Below are positions 10,101 through 20,569 of a DNA stretch of 64,000 bases, in pieces. Below the pieces are notes generated by a model, which was not told the DNA's origin, did not search any database, and saw nothing but the letters and a program-made list of their open reading frames with translations. Numbering within the stretch: position 1 is the first letter of the stretch; every line of letters begins with the position of its first letter. Both the position numbers and the translations under genes were made by a program. Origin of the DNA: Steromphala cineraria (Eukaryota > Mollusca > Gastropoda > Trochida > Trochidae); assembly GCA_916613615.1 (NCBI GenBank), contig OU744723.1:26930710-26994709 (forward strand), given 5' to 3'.

Positions 10101-12891
10101 TTTGCTGTGATTCTTGTTTACCTGACTTCATTTCCTCCTAAAGGACCAAAATCCTAAAAGTTGAAACTTTAACTTTTAGAGCTCAGATTAAATTTCAAAT
10201 GTCACACAAAAGTCAGCTTCCTGACAGAATGTTGCTATATTTCAGATATTTGTACACAGGAATTAATTTTGAGTTCCAAGGATGATAATGATAGCCTTGA
10301 TTGATTATATAGATAGGTTTTTGAATTTGACAGACAAATAGTTGGTATACATGTGTAATAAGGTTTACTTGTGAGTGTACTTGTGTGTTGTAGCCCATCA
10401 TGAGAGACGCGCTAGAGAAGAAGGCGGACCTGAGTCAAGAAGAAGCCATGAAACTGTTGGACCGGTGCCTGAAGCTGCTGTACTACCGGGACGCCCGGTC
10501 TCTCAACAAGGTGCAGCAAGCATTTCATCCTTTCTTACAGTTGTCTTGTTGTTAAAGAGACACAGAGTATGTTGATAGGATAACATGTCAAATTTTGAAA
10601 TCGATGTTAATACATCGGGTACCACTAACTGTTACTGAAAATAACAAGTTAAAGGTCAATCAGTACATTAGAGCAAAAATACGGCCATTCAAAGTCGGGA
10701 TTTTGATAAAAAACCGGACAATGTGGCTCAAGTGGCGTGCGCAAATTCGTCAAACGTAATTTTGAAACCATGTCATAAGCTGACAGGAAGATAAATTCGA
10801 TTCGATAGTGTTTATTAGGTATTGTAACTAATAGGTAGATTAATTGGATGCATAATTTCGAATATTAAACGTATTTGAGATGTTTTCTTGATTTTTCCAT
10901 AAAATCAAGCAATTTAAAGATATTATGCATAAATGGATATTTTTGCAAGTCCAGTGATGAGATATGAACTTCAATCAGCATATTAGATATTTTGTAGCTT
11001 ATCAAAACCAAATTAAATTTTAAGAAAGATACTCTGTGTCACGTTAAGAATTTGAAGGCATAAGATGATAACCATTTATGTTTATGAATGACCCTCAACC
11101 ATTGATCAGAGATATGACCCCTGAGATCAGGGACTCACTAACTCATGTCTTGTGAGTCCTTGCTGGTTATTAAGGAGTCCCTCAATATGTAAACAATAGT
11201 GCCATGAAAAAAACTTGCATCTCTCAACTCGCAGCTTTGATTTTTGTTTGTCCTTTCAAACTTTTTCGAGTATTTAAAGCAGGACTTGTTTGCGCCGAGG
11301 ATATATCTTGGGTCTGACGTTGTGATGACTTCTTTTATGAATTAGCTGTTCCATTATCAGTTATGCATATGTCCTGAGTTGATGATTGATTCATATGAAA
11401 AGATGACACCTTTTGCAGTCAAAGATTATCATTTATATAAATCTTACCTACTAACCAACACAAGATAATGATGCAATGACCTTTGCCCCAAAATGCCAAT
11501 GTTGTTTCGCGAAGGCCTTTGATTCAAAACGTCACATATATGTTATGAACATCCATAACCTTGACTCTACCACTTCTCGATTTTTGTTAATTTGTCCAAT
11601 AGACACCTTTAATTAGCCTTTCATTTAGACAGCGTAAATATCGGCTGTGAATAACCCACCTGGGTTAGGGGCCATAAAACTCACGAGGATGTGACGTAAT
11701 AAACAGACTATACAGAGTAACGCATCATTATTTCAATTGAAATATCGCCTAATAATTGTTAAATCACCATTGATGTGGATATTTTTTAAACACGAAATGC
11801 TTAGTAGTGTTACATTACATATGATTTATCGAGTGGAAAACATTTTCTGAAAATCGTTAATTATTGGATTTTTTTCTGTGGTATTGTTACGATAGATGTA
11901 TAGTTGTCATGCATTCACTTGTTTGTTGTCAGATAGGTCTAAGCGGCCCATCAAAAGTGGCTTTCAAAAACTGCTTTCATTACCAATCTGAACATATTTG
12001 AGTAGCGACCTTTGACACACTTTACAATGTTGCAATCAGACTTTCATATATTCCAAAGAAAATAGTGAAATATGTTTGTGGTTATGTAATTTTTTATGAG
12101 TGTTGATCAAACATATTTTTATGACTTTGCAACCAAACTTCATCTTATCGGACAAATATTTGTTCCAAATTTTAGTACCAAGTCGCCATAGTAACGAAGG
12201 ACGGAGCCACAATAAAGGGACCAATCGTATCGGAAACCAACTGGGAGGTAGCACATATGATCAAGTGAGTATTAATATACGTCTTGCTCAAGTTCATAGG
12301 CTCAAAATTATTTGACTTGAATTACCTAAACACTCATATTATTGTAACCTCATCTGACATAGTATAGGTCACCATCCCCCTGCTATGACGTAGTATATAT
12401 AGCGTTCCGCGTGTCAATGTTTTTGTGCGTCTGACAATCATTCCTGAGCATAACATGGAAACCATTAGACTCAGAAACTTCAATTTTGGTATGGATGTTA
12501 CCTATGTGTTGCAGATGTGCCTTCTGGGGGTTTCAATTCCAGGGGACCAGCATTATTTGTAATTCTGGCCCTAAAACGACTAAATTTCTGACTTTGTTAT
12601 TGTATGTGAGCCGTGCTCACTTTTGCCTTGTTCTATTTGTAGGTTTCAATTCTAGCTACATGTTGATATCATTGGGACTTGGCAAGTACAAAATTGAGAC
12701 TTTCAACATTGACTCTCAATTCATGCTTTATTGTATATGCAACATAATTCTCAAAACTTTCTTTTGTTGTAACAGGATTTTCATTTTAAATATCAACTGT
12801 ATTTCTAATTATTGGCATTTGTGAGAATACCTACTGTTCCTATTCAGTTGATTTAAAACAATCTCTTGTCTTTTCCAGGGGATATGAATGA
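1059..12891 (+). CDS. PSMB4: Proteasome subunit beta type-4 (beta-7), whole spliced gene
   Basis: Non-catalytic beta-7 subunit of the 20S proteasome core, part of the beta ring of the protein-degrading particle in cytosol and nucleus. Coding exons 1059-1177, 5013-5219, 5883-6029, 9400-9481, 10394-10510, 12176-12264 and 12879-12891 join in frame to 257 residues (the human protein is about 264). Diagnostic stretches are [70 protein letters not shown] and a C-terminus ending HMIKGYE. As is usual for beta-7, the mature start is not a catalytic Thr-1. The start at 1059 has a good context (AAG ATG G); an in-frame ATG at 1071 is the alternative. Introns are swollen by transposons. Identification is firm. 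Confidence 0.97.
1301..3585. mobile_element. DNA transposon with 402-bp terminal inverted repeats, 5-bp TSD (PSMB4 intron 1)
   Basis: 1301-1702 and 3184-3585 are near-identical inverted arms with only a few mismatches, beginning CAGGTTCGGGACACCCCCGA. Flanks are TTTAC at 1296-1300 and 3586-3590, a perfect 5-bp target duplication. The 1.48-kb centre has no transposase-like frame, so it is non-autonomous. The matching small frames in the two arms are mirror images, not genes. Superfamily not assigned: 5 bp is unusual, and the CAGG start is seen in several cut-and-paste groups. Confidence 0.88.
3743..4316. mobile_element. Inverted-repeat element with repeated TTTCGTAGGAGG subterminal motif
   Basis: The left end reads GTGATTTCGTAGGAGGA with the motif repeated three times (3743-3802). 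The right end has the reverse complement twice (4265-4316). No coding frame. Subterminal repeats of this sort often bind a transposase; that is inference. Confidence 0.6.
4624..4915 (+). repeat. Interspersed repeat copy A, just before PSMB4 exon 2
   Basis: About 290 bp with clear similarity to 11834-12105 in the same orientation (shared CAACATTTTCTGAAAAT, AGATCTAAG.GGCC.ATCAAA and AATATGTTTGT blocks). Each copy lies roughly 70-100 bp before a PSMB4 exon. Confidence 0.7.
5013..5219 (+). CDS. PSMB4: PSMB4 exon 2
   Basis: Acceptor TTTTCGCAG, donor GTGAGT at 5220. Encodes the start of the mature beta fold ([31 protein letters not shown]). Ends two bases into a Val codon completed by exon 3. Confidence 0.96.
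5232..5671. mobile_element. Mutator-like MITE, family CAGTCTGATTAAAATC, copy 1
   Basis: 440 bp bounded by CAGTCTGATTAAAATCGACT and its inverse. Flanks GAGTAGAACC (5222-5231) and GAGTAGGACC (5672-5681) are a 10-bp duplication with one mismatch. Orientation is opposite to copies 2 and 3. Each arm carries a tRNA B-box-like motif (GGTTCGAGCCC on one side, GGTTCAAATCC on the other). Confidence 0.8.
5781..5848 (+). pseudogene. Partial tandem duplicate of PSMB4 exon 3 start with its acceptor
   Basis: 5781-5848 repeats 5867 onward at an 86-bp offset: the pyrimidine tract and CAG acceptor (5794-5796), then TATTGATGA(A)AATGCTTAAA with a few mismatches (GAAGAA to GAAAAA, GGT to CGT). Read in the frame of exon 2 it reaches TGA at 5846-5848 and has no clear donor, so it cannot serve as a working exon. 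It is best read as a decayed duplication that leaves a decoy 3' splice site. Confidence 0.85.
5883..6029 (+). CDS. PSMB4: PSMB4 exon 3
   Basis: Acceptor TATGTTTCAG, donor GTATGT at 6030. Encodes [15 protein letters not shown] through [17 protein letters not shown] to GGIDNGEP. A broken copy of its first ~45 bases and acceptor lies 86 bp upstream (5781-5848). Confidence 0.95.
6318..8809. mobile_element. hAT-like element (outer), PSMB4 intron 3
   Basis: Ends TAGGGATGTCACGATA and its inverse, flanked by CTACGTAG (6310-6317) and CTACATAG (8810-8817), an 8-bp duplication with one mismatch. About 2.5 kb including the nested element at 8366-8794. It contains a hairpin around 6640-6705 and a tRNA-like stretch at 8086-8150. 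No transposase recognised. Confidence 0.78.
8366..8794. mobile_element. hAT-like MITE nested inside the outer element
   Basis: Ends TAGGGCTGCAACGATTCA and its inverse. Perfect 8-bp duplication ATCGTGAC at 8358-8365 and 8795-8802. 429 bp, non-coding, so it is younger than its host. Confidence 0.85.
8828..9065 (+). mobile_element. tRNA-derived SINE, copy 1 (PSMB4 intron 3)
   Basis: A tRNA-like head with an A box (GTAGCTTAGTGGTAGAG) and a B box (GGGTTTGAATCAC), then a shared body (GCTGCCGGGTGCCATGG) and an (ATT)n-type tail after CAATAAAGTATTATT. The same family is inverted at 18950-19192. Confidence 0.82.
9400..9481 (+). CDS. PSMB4: PSMB4 exon 4
   Basis: Acceptor TGTTTTCAG, donor GTAGGC. Encodes [20 protein letters not shown] then YGAYIAQ, the strongly conserved substrate-face segment of beta-7. 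Confidence 0.96.
10394..10510 (+). CDS. PSMB4: PSMB4 exon 5
   Basis: 39 codons in phase 0 ([20 protein letters not shown], then [15 protein letters not shown]). Acceptor TGTTGTAG. The donor GTGCAG is weak but keeps phase with exon 6. A TTAA-flanked MITE begins about 45 bp into the following intron. Confidence 0.94.
10556..11043. mobile_element. TTAA-flanked MITE (PSMB4 intron 5)
   Basis: TTAA at 10552-10555 and 11044-11047. The ends share GACACAGAGTAT and its inverse. 488 bp, non-coding. TTAA duplication fits piggyBac- or Kolobok-type mobility. The interior (10680-10790) resembles pieces near 22.3 and 42.7 kb. Confidence 0.7.
11834..12105 (+). repeat. Interspersed repeat copy B, just before PSMB4 exon 6
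   Basis: Diverged partner of 4624-4915. See that entry for shared blocks. Confidence 0.7.
12176..12264 (+). CDS. PSMB4: PSMB4 exon 6
   Basis: Acceptor AAATTTTAG, donor GTGAGT at 12265. Encodes [20 protein letters not shown] then TNWEVAHMI plus two bases of a Lys codon. Confidence 0.95.
12879..12891 (+). CDS. PSMB4: PSMB4 exon 7 (last four codons and stop)
   Basis: A micro coding exon after CTTTTCCAG: it completes Lys, then Gly-Tyr-Glu and TGA (12889-12891). This matches the short C-terminal tail of animal PSMB4. The 3' UTR follows. Confidence 0.92.
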
Positions 12892-13496
12892 ATCAGGAAC
12901 TAACTGGATGAAATCTCATTGAATATTTACATTTCACTCTTGTTATACACAAGCCTTGAACGTTGAAGGAGGGAATTTCAGTTTCAGTTTGTATTGAGAC
13001 AGAATACTAGCTTGTAAAACAGAAGACTCATAAGTTAAAGGAAGGGAATAATTATATACCAAGTACAAAGCATATCTTCAACGTACATGCGTCTCTTCCT
13101 GTACTGTTTAATGGTTATATGAATTGTCTTTATTTGGTATCTTTTTAATCATCTTTGAAGGAAACATGTAAAATAATATTTGCCTTCTTAAAGAAAAGTC
13201 AAATGTTTTGAACACTAGAAAGTTAAACTGTTAAAATGTAAGTAAATATCTCCATGACCATATGGGCTTTACATCTGTGTTATCCTTCATTGTACAAGCA
13301 AACATTTTGTTGAGCTATTAAATTATCATATTTGACACCTTCATTCTTTGTTGCGTTTCATTTTTTCAAATGGTGTAAGAGAATCACACATCTTAGAATC
13401 ATGTCCTTCTTGTTATTGTGTTTATCCCACCAATCATAAGGTGAATCTTGAAACCTCATTCAAATATTCCAGTCGGCTACTTAATCATATTGGTTG

Positions 13497-13502
13497 AATA
13501 AA
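13497..13502 (+). promoter_or_regulatory. Likely PSMB4 polyadenylation signal AATAAA
   Basis: AATAAA about 600 bp past the PSMB4 stop, followed by a T/TG-rich stretch. A second AATAAA at 13543 is an alternative. Confidence 0.55.
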
Positions 13503-14281
13503 GCTGAAAGCTATTTTTATCTGGTTTGTTTCTCGTGTTATGAAATAAAATCAAACTATACTCCTCACAAAAATAAGCAGCCAAATATTTTTTAGGAAAA
13601 TAATTTTATCATAAAGGTAGCCATACATTGGGAAATAATGTAGGTAATCAAATCTTTAGCATCAATAACCCTAACTAGATAATTGATCACAATGGATTGA
13701 AACAACCATTCTTAAAAACATGCGAAATGAACAAAATGCTAGTGGTACAAAGTTCACATGTTGCTTTAAGTTTTGTGAGGAATAGTTTGAATTTTATTAT
13801 ATTATATGTATTTGTGTAGCGCGCATATCCATCCACTCGTGGTTGCTCAAGGCATTGTTTCCCCTGATAAATGGCATTCTTTCACCATCTGATCATTTTT
13901 CCAATTCAACTTCCAGATAGAATACCTTACATCTGAAATATCCTTCATCAGGATAATTAAGACACTGCTAATTGGCTGAAATATTGCAAAAGTCCCTTAT
14001 TTAGGATGATAAAATTTTTGCATTTGGTATCACATCATCCCTTTGATATTACTCGTATCCAGGGCCCATGCATGTTCATTGCAGGCAAGTGTGCAGTGCC
14101 ATTAATGACAATTAAGCTAAAATCCATGAATAACAATACATTAATGCACAAAGTAAAGTTTCTGCATGGTAGCATGTCATTCAAACAAAACAGATACATA
14201 CCCTTATGTTGGTGTAGTCGGGAGCAGTAACCTCCTGTTAAGCATAGATCATACCAGTTTCAACCACCACCCAAGTATAAT

Positions 14282-14648
14282 CCCTGACTGAGTAAGTTAT
14301 TTTTTTACGCTGCTTGGGCAATATTCCAGCCATTAGCAGTGTATAAAGCCTTGCAAAGCAGTGCTCCTCCAGCTCCAATAATAGGCAACGTCCTTTACAT
14401 TTATGATTTGACAAAAAGCTAGGCACAGCAATCAAAATGGAGCGAGGCTTGTATAATCAGGTGATTGCTAGGGAAACTGTCATACTTGAGTTCAAATATG
14501 GCATATTCTTTGTACAAAGTTCTTGTCATTAGAATATCCTGAACACATTTTAAAAGGATATCTACTTTGAAATTGTAATTCATACCTTTGATATGCTTAG
14601 AGTAATTGTTTTACGCCGCTTGGGCAATATTTCAGCCATTAGCGTTGT
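14282..14648 (+). repeat. Two fragments of a CGCCGCTTGGGCAATATT repeat family
   Basis: ACGCTGCTTGGGCAATATTC at about 14309 and ACGCCGCTTGGGCAATATTT at about 14612, both followed by CAGCCATTAGC. A third copy is inverted at 38928-38995 with a GAGTGAGTGAGT lead. I associate this family with molluscs. Confidence 0.65.
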
Positions 14649-14904
14649 TGATATGCTTAGAAACAGGACAGGAGGAAATAAAGGTTTGAACTTTAACTTC
14701 TTTTTGAGAAGCATTTATGACTGGTACCATCATGCACTTTAAATAATTTGGTAACTTTGCTGTAGAGAACAGAACATGTGCCTATATGGACGGTTGTTAG
14801 ACTGTGTGAAGGAAGGTGAGTTGATATATGGGTGTTGCTTTGCATTGCTATAAAAGCAAAGTGAAACATTGCACCCAAACCTTACTCCATGTAGAACCAT
14901 TCTC

Positions 14905-14975
14905 GACTGCAGACAAAGACCACGGACCTTGTGATCCGAGGCCGTATGCGCTAACCACTGCGCTATGCTGTCCCC
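14905..14975 (-). mobile_element. tRNA-like SINE head
   Basis: On the minus strand an A box ATAGCGCAGTGGTTAGCGC is followed by an anticodon-like region and a decayed B box. The acceptor stem does not pair, so this is not a working tRNA. Confidence 0.5.
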
Positions 14976-15011
14976 TTAACACATTTTACAATAATAACCA
15001 AATGGTAGCAC

Positions 15012-15084
15012 ATCCCTGGCATGATTAGAACCCCGGTCCTCTTGATCCATAGCCAACGCAGTAACCACTGCGCTATCCCGCCCC
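15012..15084 (-). mobile_element. Second tRNA-like SINE head
   Basis: Minus strand: ATAGCGCAGTGGTTACTGC, then GGGGTTCTAATCATGCC as B box. Same class as the neighbour 40 bp away. Confidence 0.55.
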
Positions 15085-15251
15085 GTGTGGAGGTAACCAT
15101 TAAACCAGTTGTATCTCAGAAGAGACAATATGTGAAACTCTTACTACTGGGAACATGGCTGATTTCGATGAGACTGTTCAATGCTCTCACAACCAATGTT
15201 GAACAAAAATACTATCAATTATAGTTTCTCATTTTTCAAGAACATTCACAC

Positions 15252-16278
15252 CACAGGGGTTGGAATCTCAAAGTTGATAATATTATTAAAAAATTTATTT
15301 CAAAACCTGGAATTTTGCACTCGTATATTGGGATACACCTCGATTCAAATTTGAACGAAATCGGTCAAGAAATAAAGATTTTAGCGTAATTCTCAATCCA
15401 TTATATAGAAAACAATAGCAATATGTGCATGTGATGTTCCCCGTCCCCGCTCTTAATCAGAAAATGATCCCCTATATGTACTAAGTTCAAATTGTTTCCA
15501 TGGAAACCAGAAAAATATAAAATTCAGAACAACCAAAATAGCAAAAGTCCACCACTAGATCTAAACACGTACCAAGTTTCGTGAAAAAATATTGAATGTT
15601 TTTTTAGATATGGCCCGGAATCAGAAGCACGGACAGAACTGAAAACATGTCTCCTGCAAGCTCTGCGAGGGACATAACAAGGGGGGACACTCCAGTCGCT
15701 AATTATTTATCAAAAACAAGACACATCGACTATTTCAACGTGCGGTACAATCAATACTAACATTTATCACAAAACTATGCATTAGAATCGTAGATCAATC
15801 TTTTTACTTGCTGAACATCTCGCCCAATTTTTCATATTCATCCACTGACCCTCGCATTTACATCACCCCTATCTTTGAACAAATGCCTGGCTGACTATGG
15901 GAAAATATCGGCAATGTCCGTAATTCAAACACGCTTTCGTGAATGAATCGGATATAGAAAACCTGTCTCATTAGTCAATTTCCATGTGCGACCGTGTTGT
16001 CATTTCAAATTGATAGCTGTTGGTTACAAAGCAATTTGAAATGACACTTTGCTTCCTTTTTTTATCGATCAGGGTTTAGTGACTAAAGTGTTTCTCTTCG
16101 TGTCTTCTAAATAATAGATCGAGAATTACGCTAAAATCTTTATTTCTTGACCAATTTCGATCAAATTTAGAAAGTAGGTTTATCTCAACATATGAAAGCA
16201 ATAAATGAGTGCAAAAGTCCAGATTTTGAAAATTTAATTTTTCATCATATTGTCAACTTCGTGATTTGAACCCCTGTG
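15252..16278. mobile_element. hAT-like element with perfect 8-bp TSD
   Basis: ATTCACAC at 15244-15251 and 16279-16286. The inverted ends CACAGGGGTT and AACCCCTGTG lead into arms of about 150 bp that pair with mismatches. The centre includes a 'TTTCCATGGAAACCAG' repeat also found at 54.3-55.06 kb, so it is composite. No transposase. Confidence 0.82.
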
Positions 16279-16340
16279 ATTCACACAAACAAACATAATG
16301 AAATTATTTCCTTCCGAGAATGATTTGGTCAATGCATGTA

Positions 16341-16346
16341 TTTATT
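16341..16346 (-). promoter_or_regulatory. Likely GTF2A2 polyadenylation signal
   Basis: AATAAA on the minus strand, about 600 bp past the stop and just before the edge of the hAT-like element at 15252-16278. Confidence 0.45.
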
Positions 16347-16939
16347 TACAAAACAACAAAGATTCACATTTGAGATATTTTACTAAATTAGTTATACATC
16401 AAAATGAACATATACACAATGAAGAAACAAAAGCGGCAATAGGATGAGAAGTCGAGAGATACACAATGAGATTACGAGATGAGATTTGCACCACGATTCT
16501 TCCATCACTTCCTATCTGGCATACAACAATGTTCACAATCTAATTTTCATCATCCTGGTTTTTAAGAGTGTTGATCGCTGTCATGATTCAAGTTACTCCA
16601 TGTTTCAAGATATCCTATCTTGTAAACAAATTTTGAAGCCAACCACATCTGAAAAATATTAAAACACTTTCAGAACATGAGATGGACCGTTATGTTGAGG
16701 TATCCTGTTCAGAGGAGTTAAAAAAGTCTCTAATCTACAATTTAAAATTTTCATCTGCTTATTCATCTGTACAGGTTTGGATTTTTGAGAAACCAATGGT
16801 TATGGGATACCAGTAATTAAATCCCCAAATCTTAGTTAATTCTCACTGATAAAGTTTAAAACTTTGATCAAATTTCCTTGTCGGATCTTTTCATTCATGA
16901 ATATGCATCACCTTTTTCTTTGACATTACTGGCTCCGGT

Positions 16940-16959
16940 TTAGTGAGGTACATCAGTTC
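16940..16959 (-). CDS. GTF2A2: GTF2A2 coding exon 4 (C-terminal tail and stop)
   Basis: Acceptor TTCATTTCAG. It completes Gly, then Thr-Asp-Val-Pro-His and TAA (16942-16940). Confidence 0.88.
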
Positions 16960-19900
16960 CTGAAATGAAAACATTCATGTATTTGTCATCTGAATTTAAG
17001 AAATAAGGAAGTCACAACTACCAGCATATATGGATTCTAATGTAAAACATCTTCTCAATGTTTGAAGTTGACATGGCATGTTAATCTCAAGGATGACAAA
17101 AATAGAGCTATTGGTTCTGTAGCTCATCGGGTTTCATATCTGTGGCAATTGTGGTTCCCCCACCTTAGAAGGGGGTCCACAGGGTCAACAAATGCAAAAT
17201 TTAAAATCCTCATTACTAAGGAGCCGCCAAATCTATCAATTGTAATCCTCACTAGTCAAGGAACCTGTACACAAAGTTCCAGCTTTCTAGGCCTTTTGGT
17301 TCTGGAGAAGAAGATGAAAATAGGTTTAAAGAGTGTGGCCCATGTGACCCTTATTAGGGGCCACAGGGCCACCAAAGCTATAAATTTTAATCCTCACTAG
17401 TCAAGGAGTCACAAAAGTTCAGATTTCTAGGCCTTATGTTTCTGGAGAAGAAAGTCGATAATTACCCCTCTGAAGCAGCAATTGAATCCAGTTAGTTGTT
17501 AGTTTAATGAGATTGATATACCACTGACCTTTGCCGTCACAGGCGACGATCTTGACCTTATCGACCTTAGCGATGTCGGAGACAGGACCCTCTCTGAAGT
17601 CAACATTGTTCAGCACAAACGTCCACACGTTGTCACAGAATCGATACGTGTTCAATGAACCCTGAAAGGTATTTGTAGTTGTTATACATTAGCTTAGGTG
17701 GACTAACAGAAATATCAACAAAATCCATGATATGAAAAATTAGTAAAAAAAATACCAAGGATTCAAAAACTGGTAAACACTGATATATTAGTGCTAGTAA
17801 GTAAGTTAAAGCCAAAACTCAAAGACGTCTTGTTGACTTAAGATCAGTTCAAAGGGCTCATATATATATATTGAAGAAAACTTTTGAGGGAAATGCTTTA
17901 AGGTTTCTGACAGCGAAACCGAACTGTTTTGGAAGACTATTTGATGCTGTATGGAGTTAATCTTCATTCGGAAACATTAAGCGACCATTCCAATGAATAA
18001 TCCAATTGCTTGGATGTAATTGTAGATCAGAATGTTGCCAAATGGTTTAGTGTAGTTTCAAGTTGTCAATGAAAATACCCATTGTGCATCTCACAGAAAC
18101 TTACATGGCGAATAATAAGCACAAAGTTAAAGCATGATTAATGCAAGGAGATAACTGTTTCATTAAAAAATTTGTTTTATCTTTTTATTTTCCCTTTCCT
18201 TTCAAGGATTCAAACAAAAGAGTAAATATTTAAATCCTCAATTCAAAACCATATTATACAACCAAGATATAATCACCTTAATGATATTTCCCTTAACAGT
18301 AAAGACATTTCCTTTTGTAAGACATCTTCCTACGCAGAGCCTAAAAGGCCAGTTTCCAAACTGTCATTTTATGCCTTGCTGCAGAGACTTTACTTTTCTG
18401 TGCTTGCTCTCTACTCTGTAGGGGCACTATAGCAGCACAGAAAAGTAAAGTCTCTGCAGCAAGGCATAAAATGACAGTTTGGAAACTGGCCTTTTAGGCT
18501 CTGCGTAGGAAGATGTTTGTAAGAATTCATCAGTCGACACATTATATAATTGAGAATAAAACATAAACTATCATTGTTTCTTCAGTTCACACATTAAATT
18601 TAGGAAGTATTTGTGACATAGAATTTAACCGATTCACAGTTTCCTTATTCTCACAAGAACGGTTACCAAGACGACCTATCATACAGATCATTGTTAGATC
18701 TACAGTTTCAACAAATAAGGAAATGTCGATCTAAATTCAGTAAGATTCATTATGATGATGCCTTAGCTAATGAAATGGGCCAGGGCAGAAATGCAGTAAG
18801 AACAAACAAACCTTGAAGTTGATTTTGGACTTGACCCTGCTGGCGAGAGCATTGTTTATTGCCTTGTCGAACTGCAGCAACACCTTGAGAGCAAGCTGGG
18901 GCGAGATCTGACCACACTGGCGAAGAGAAGATGCAAAGAATTGTCAAAATCAAATAAATAATAATAATAATGATAACACTTTATTATCCTCAGTACATGT
19001 ACATATTTAAAATTCGATATGTGCCCATGGCACCCGGCAGCCATGATGCAGCGCCAGTTCTGATTTTACAATGCTGAGTGTCAAACGAGACAGCAACAAC
19101 TCCCATCTTTAACGTATTTCGGTATGAAGCTACCGGGAATCGAACCTCGATCTTCCGTGTGACAAGCGGACTCCCTACCACTGAGCTACACTTTACAATC
19201 AGTAGCTCTTGTTTTCCTTCACACTTTGCTATTTTGTATTTGGTAAATACAGATGCAGTCTGATAAAAAATTTACTTCCTCTGAGGAGATGAAATAGTAA
19301 AAACATTGTCTCTATTGGGGTTCAAATGTCCACACTCTCATGGTCTGACAGCACCCACCTTTGTCTCTTTGTTTTGAGATAAAGACTTCAGTATGACATG
19401 AAATATGGTGGCAAAAGTTTTGATTATTGAAAAGAAAACTAAAGTACTGCTGGAAATGCTAGAACAATACTTTTCTGACCTCAAGCTAAACTTTCTATAC
19501 GGTATATAAAGAAAAAATTTTATCATCCAAAACTGTGTTCCACAGGAGATATCGCTTGTGGAAGATCAAGCGATATCTCCTAGGAGATATCGCTTTGAAA
19601 GTAGATTTTGAACAATGCCCTGTCAACAGAAGGGACATGACATCACAAACGTTTTGCATCATCAGAAATGACGTCACCATGTTATGACGTCATAAACACA
19701 ATGACGTCACAATGCTATGACGTCATGAACACCATGACGTCACAGTGCTATGACATCACGGGTATAGGAGTTTTAGAGCTATGCAGTGTTCAAAGATGTA
19801 CATTTTTCAAGCAAATGTGATGAAAAATGATTTTGGATGATAAATAGAATCTCACCCTCGTGTCTTCTGATATCAAATATATCAACACTCGTTGATAAAA

Positions 19901-20538
19901 GTAAAATATCCTCGGCAAGCCTCGGATATTTGTAACTTTTATCAACTTGTGTTGATATATTTGATATCATAAGACACTTGGGTGAGATTCTCCATATAAC
20001 AAATGTGCAACAACTACCCAATCTAGTTCATCTAATATAAACTCGTATTCCGGCTACTGCCTTCATAGACTCTATGAAGGCAGAAGCCGGAATACGAGTT
20101 TATATTAGATGAACTAACCCAATCTAGCCATTCTCAATTTCGCATCTAAAATTTTGTTTTTATTGCCAATGAATACCTAGTTGCCATCTGTACATCATAG
20201 ACCTATGTTTAAAAAGCAATAAAACTTAATGCTGTTGCTTTTATTGCATTATTATAATTTGAGCTGATAAAAATATCATGAAAAAAGGTGACACTGTGAT
20301 AATTAGAAAAGAATCCATCTGTTTGAAAAATGGGCATTAAAAAACCATAAGAGAATAAAATGAGTTTAATTTAATACTAAATATTGGGAAAATATGTCTT
20401 CTATCGATTAATGCTGTTCATTATGTTTGCTATTGAGTATTGTCAGTCTTTGAATTTATTTAATTGTTTTTATGCCCCCGAATCGGAGATTCCGGGGGTA
20501 TATTGTTTTTCACCTGTCCGTCTGTCCGTCCGTCCGTC

Positions 20539-20569
<31 letters not shown>

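Larger units (their letters stand above)
13530..15243. other. Convergent intergenic region between PSMB4 and GTF2A2
   Basis: No gene. It contains two copies of a TTTTACGC(T/C)GCTTGGGCAA repeat (14282-14341, 14604-14648) and two minus-strand tRNA-like SINE heads (14905-14975, 15012-15084). Confidence 0.6.

Noticed and set aside
14905..15084. Two possible tRNA genes on the minus strand
   Set aside because: A and B boxes are present but the stems are broken and the family is repeated; these are SINE heads.
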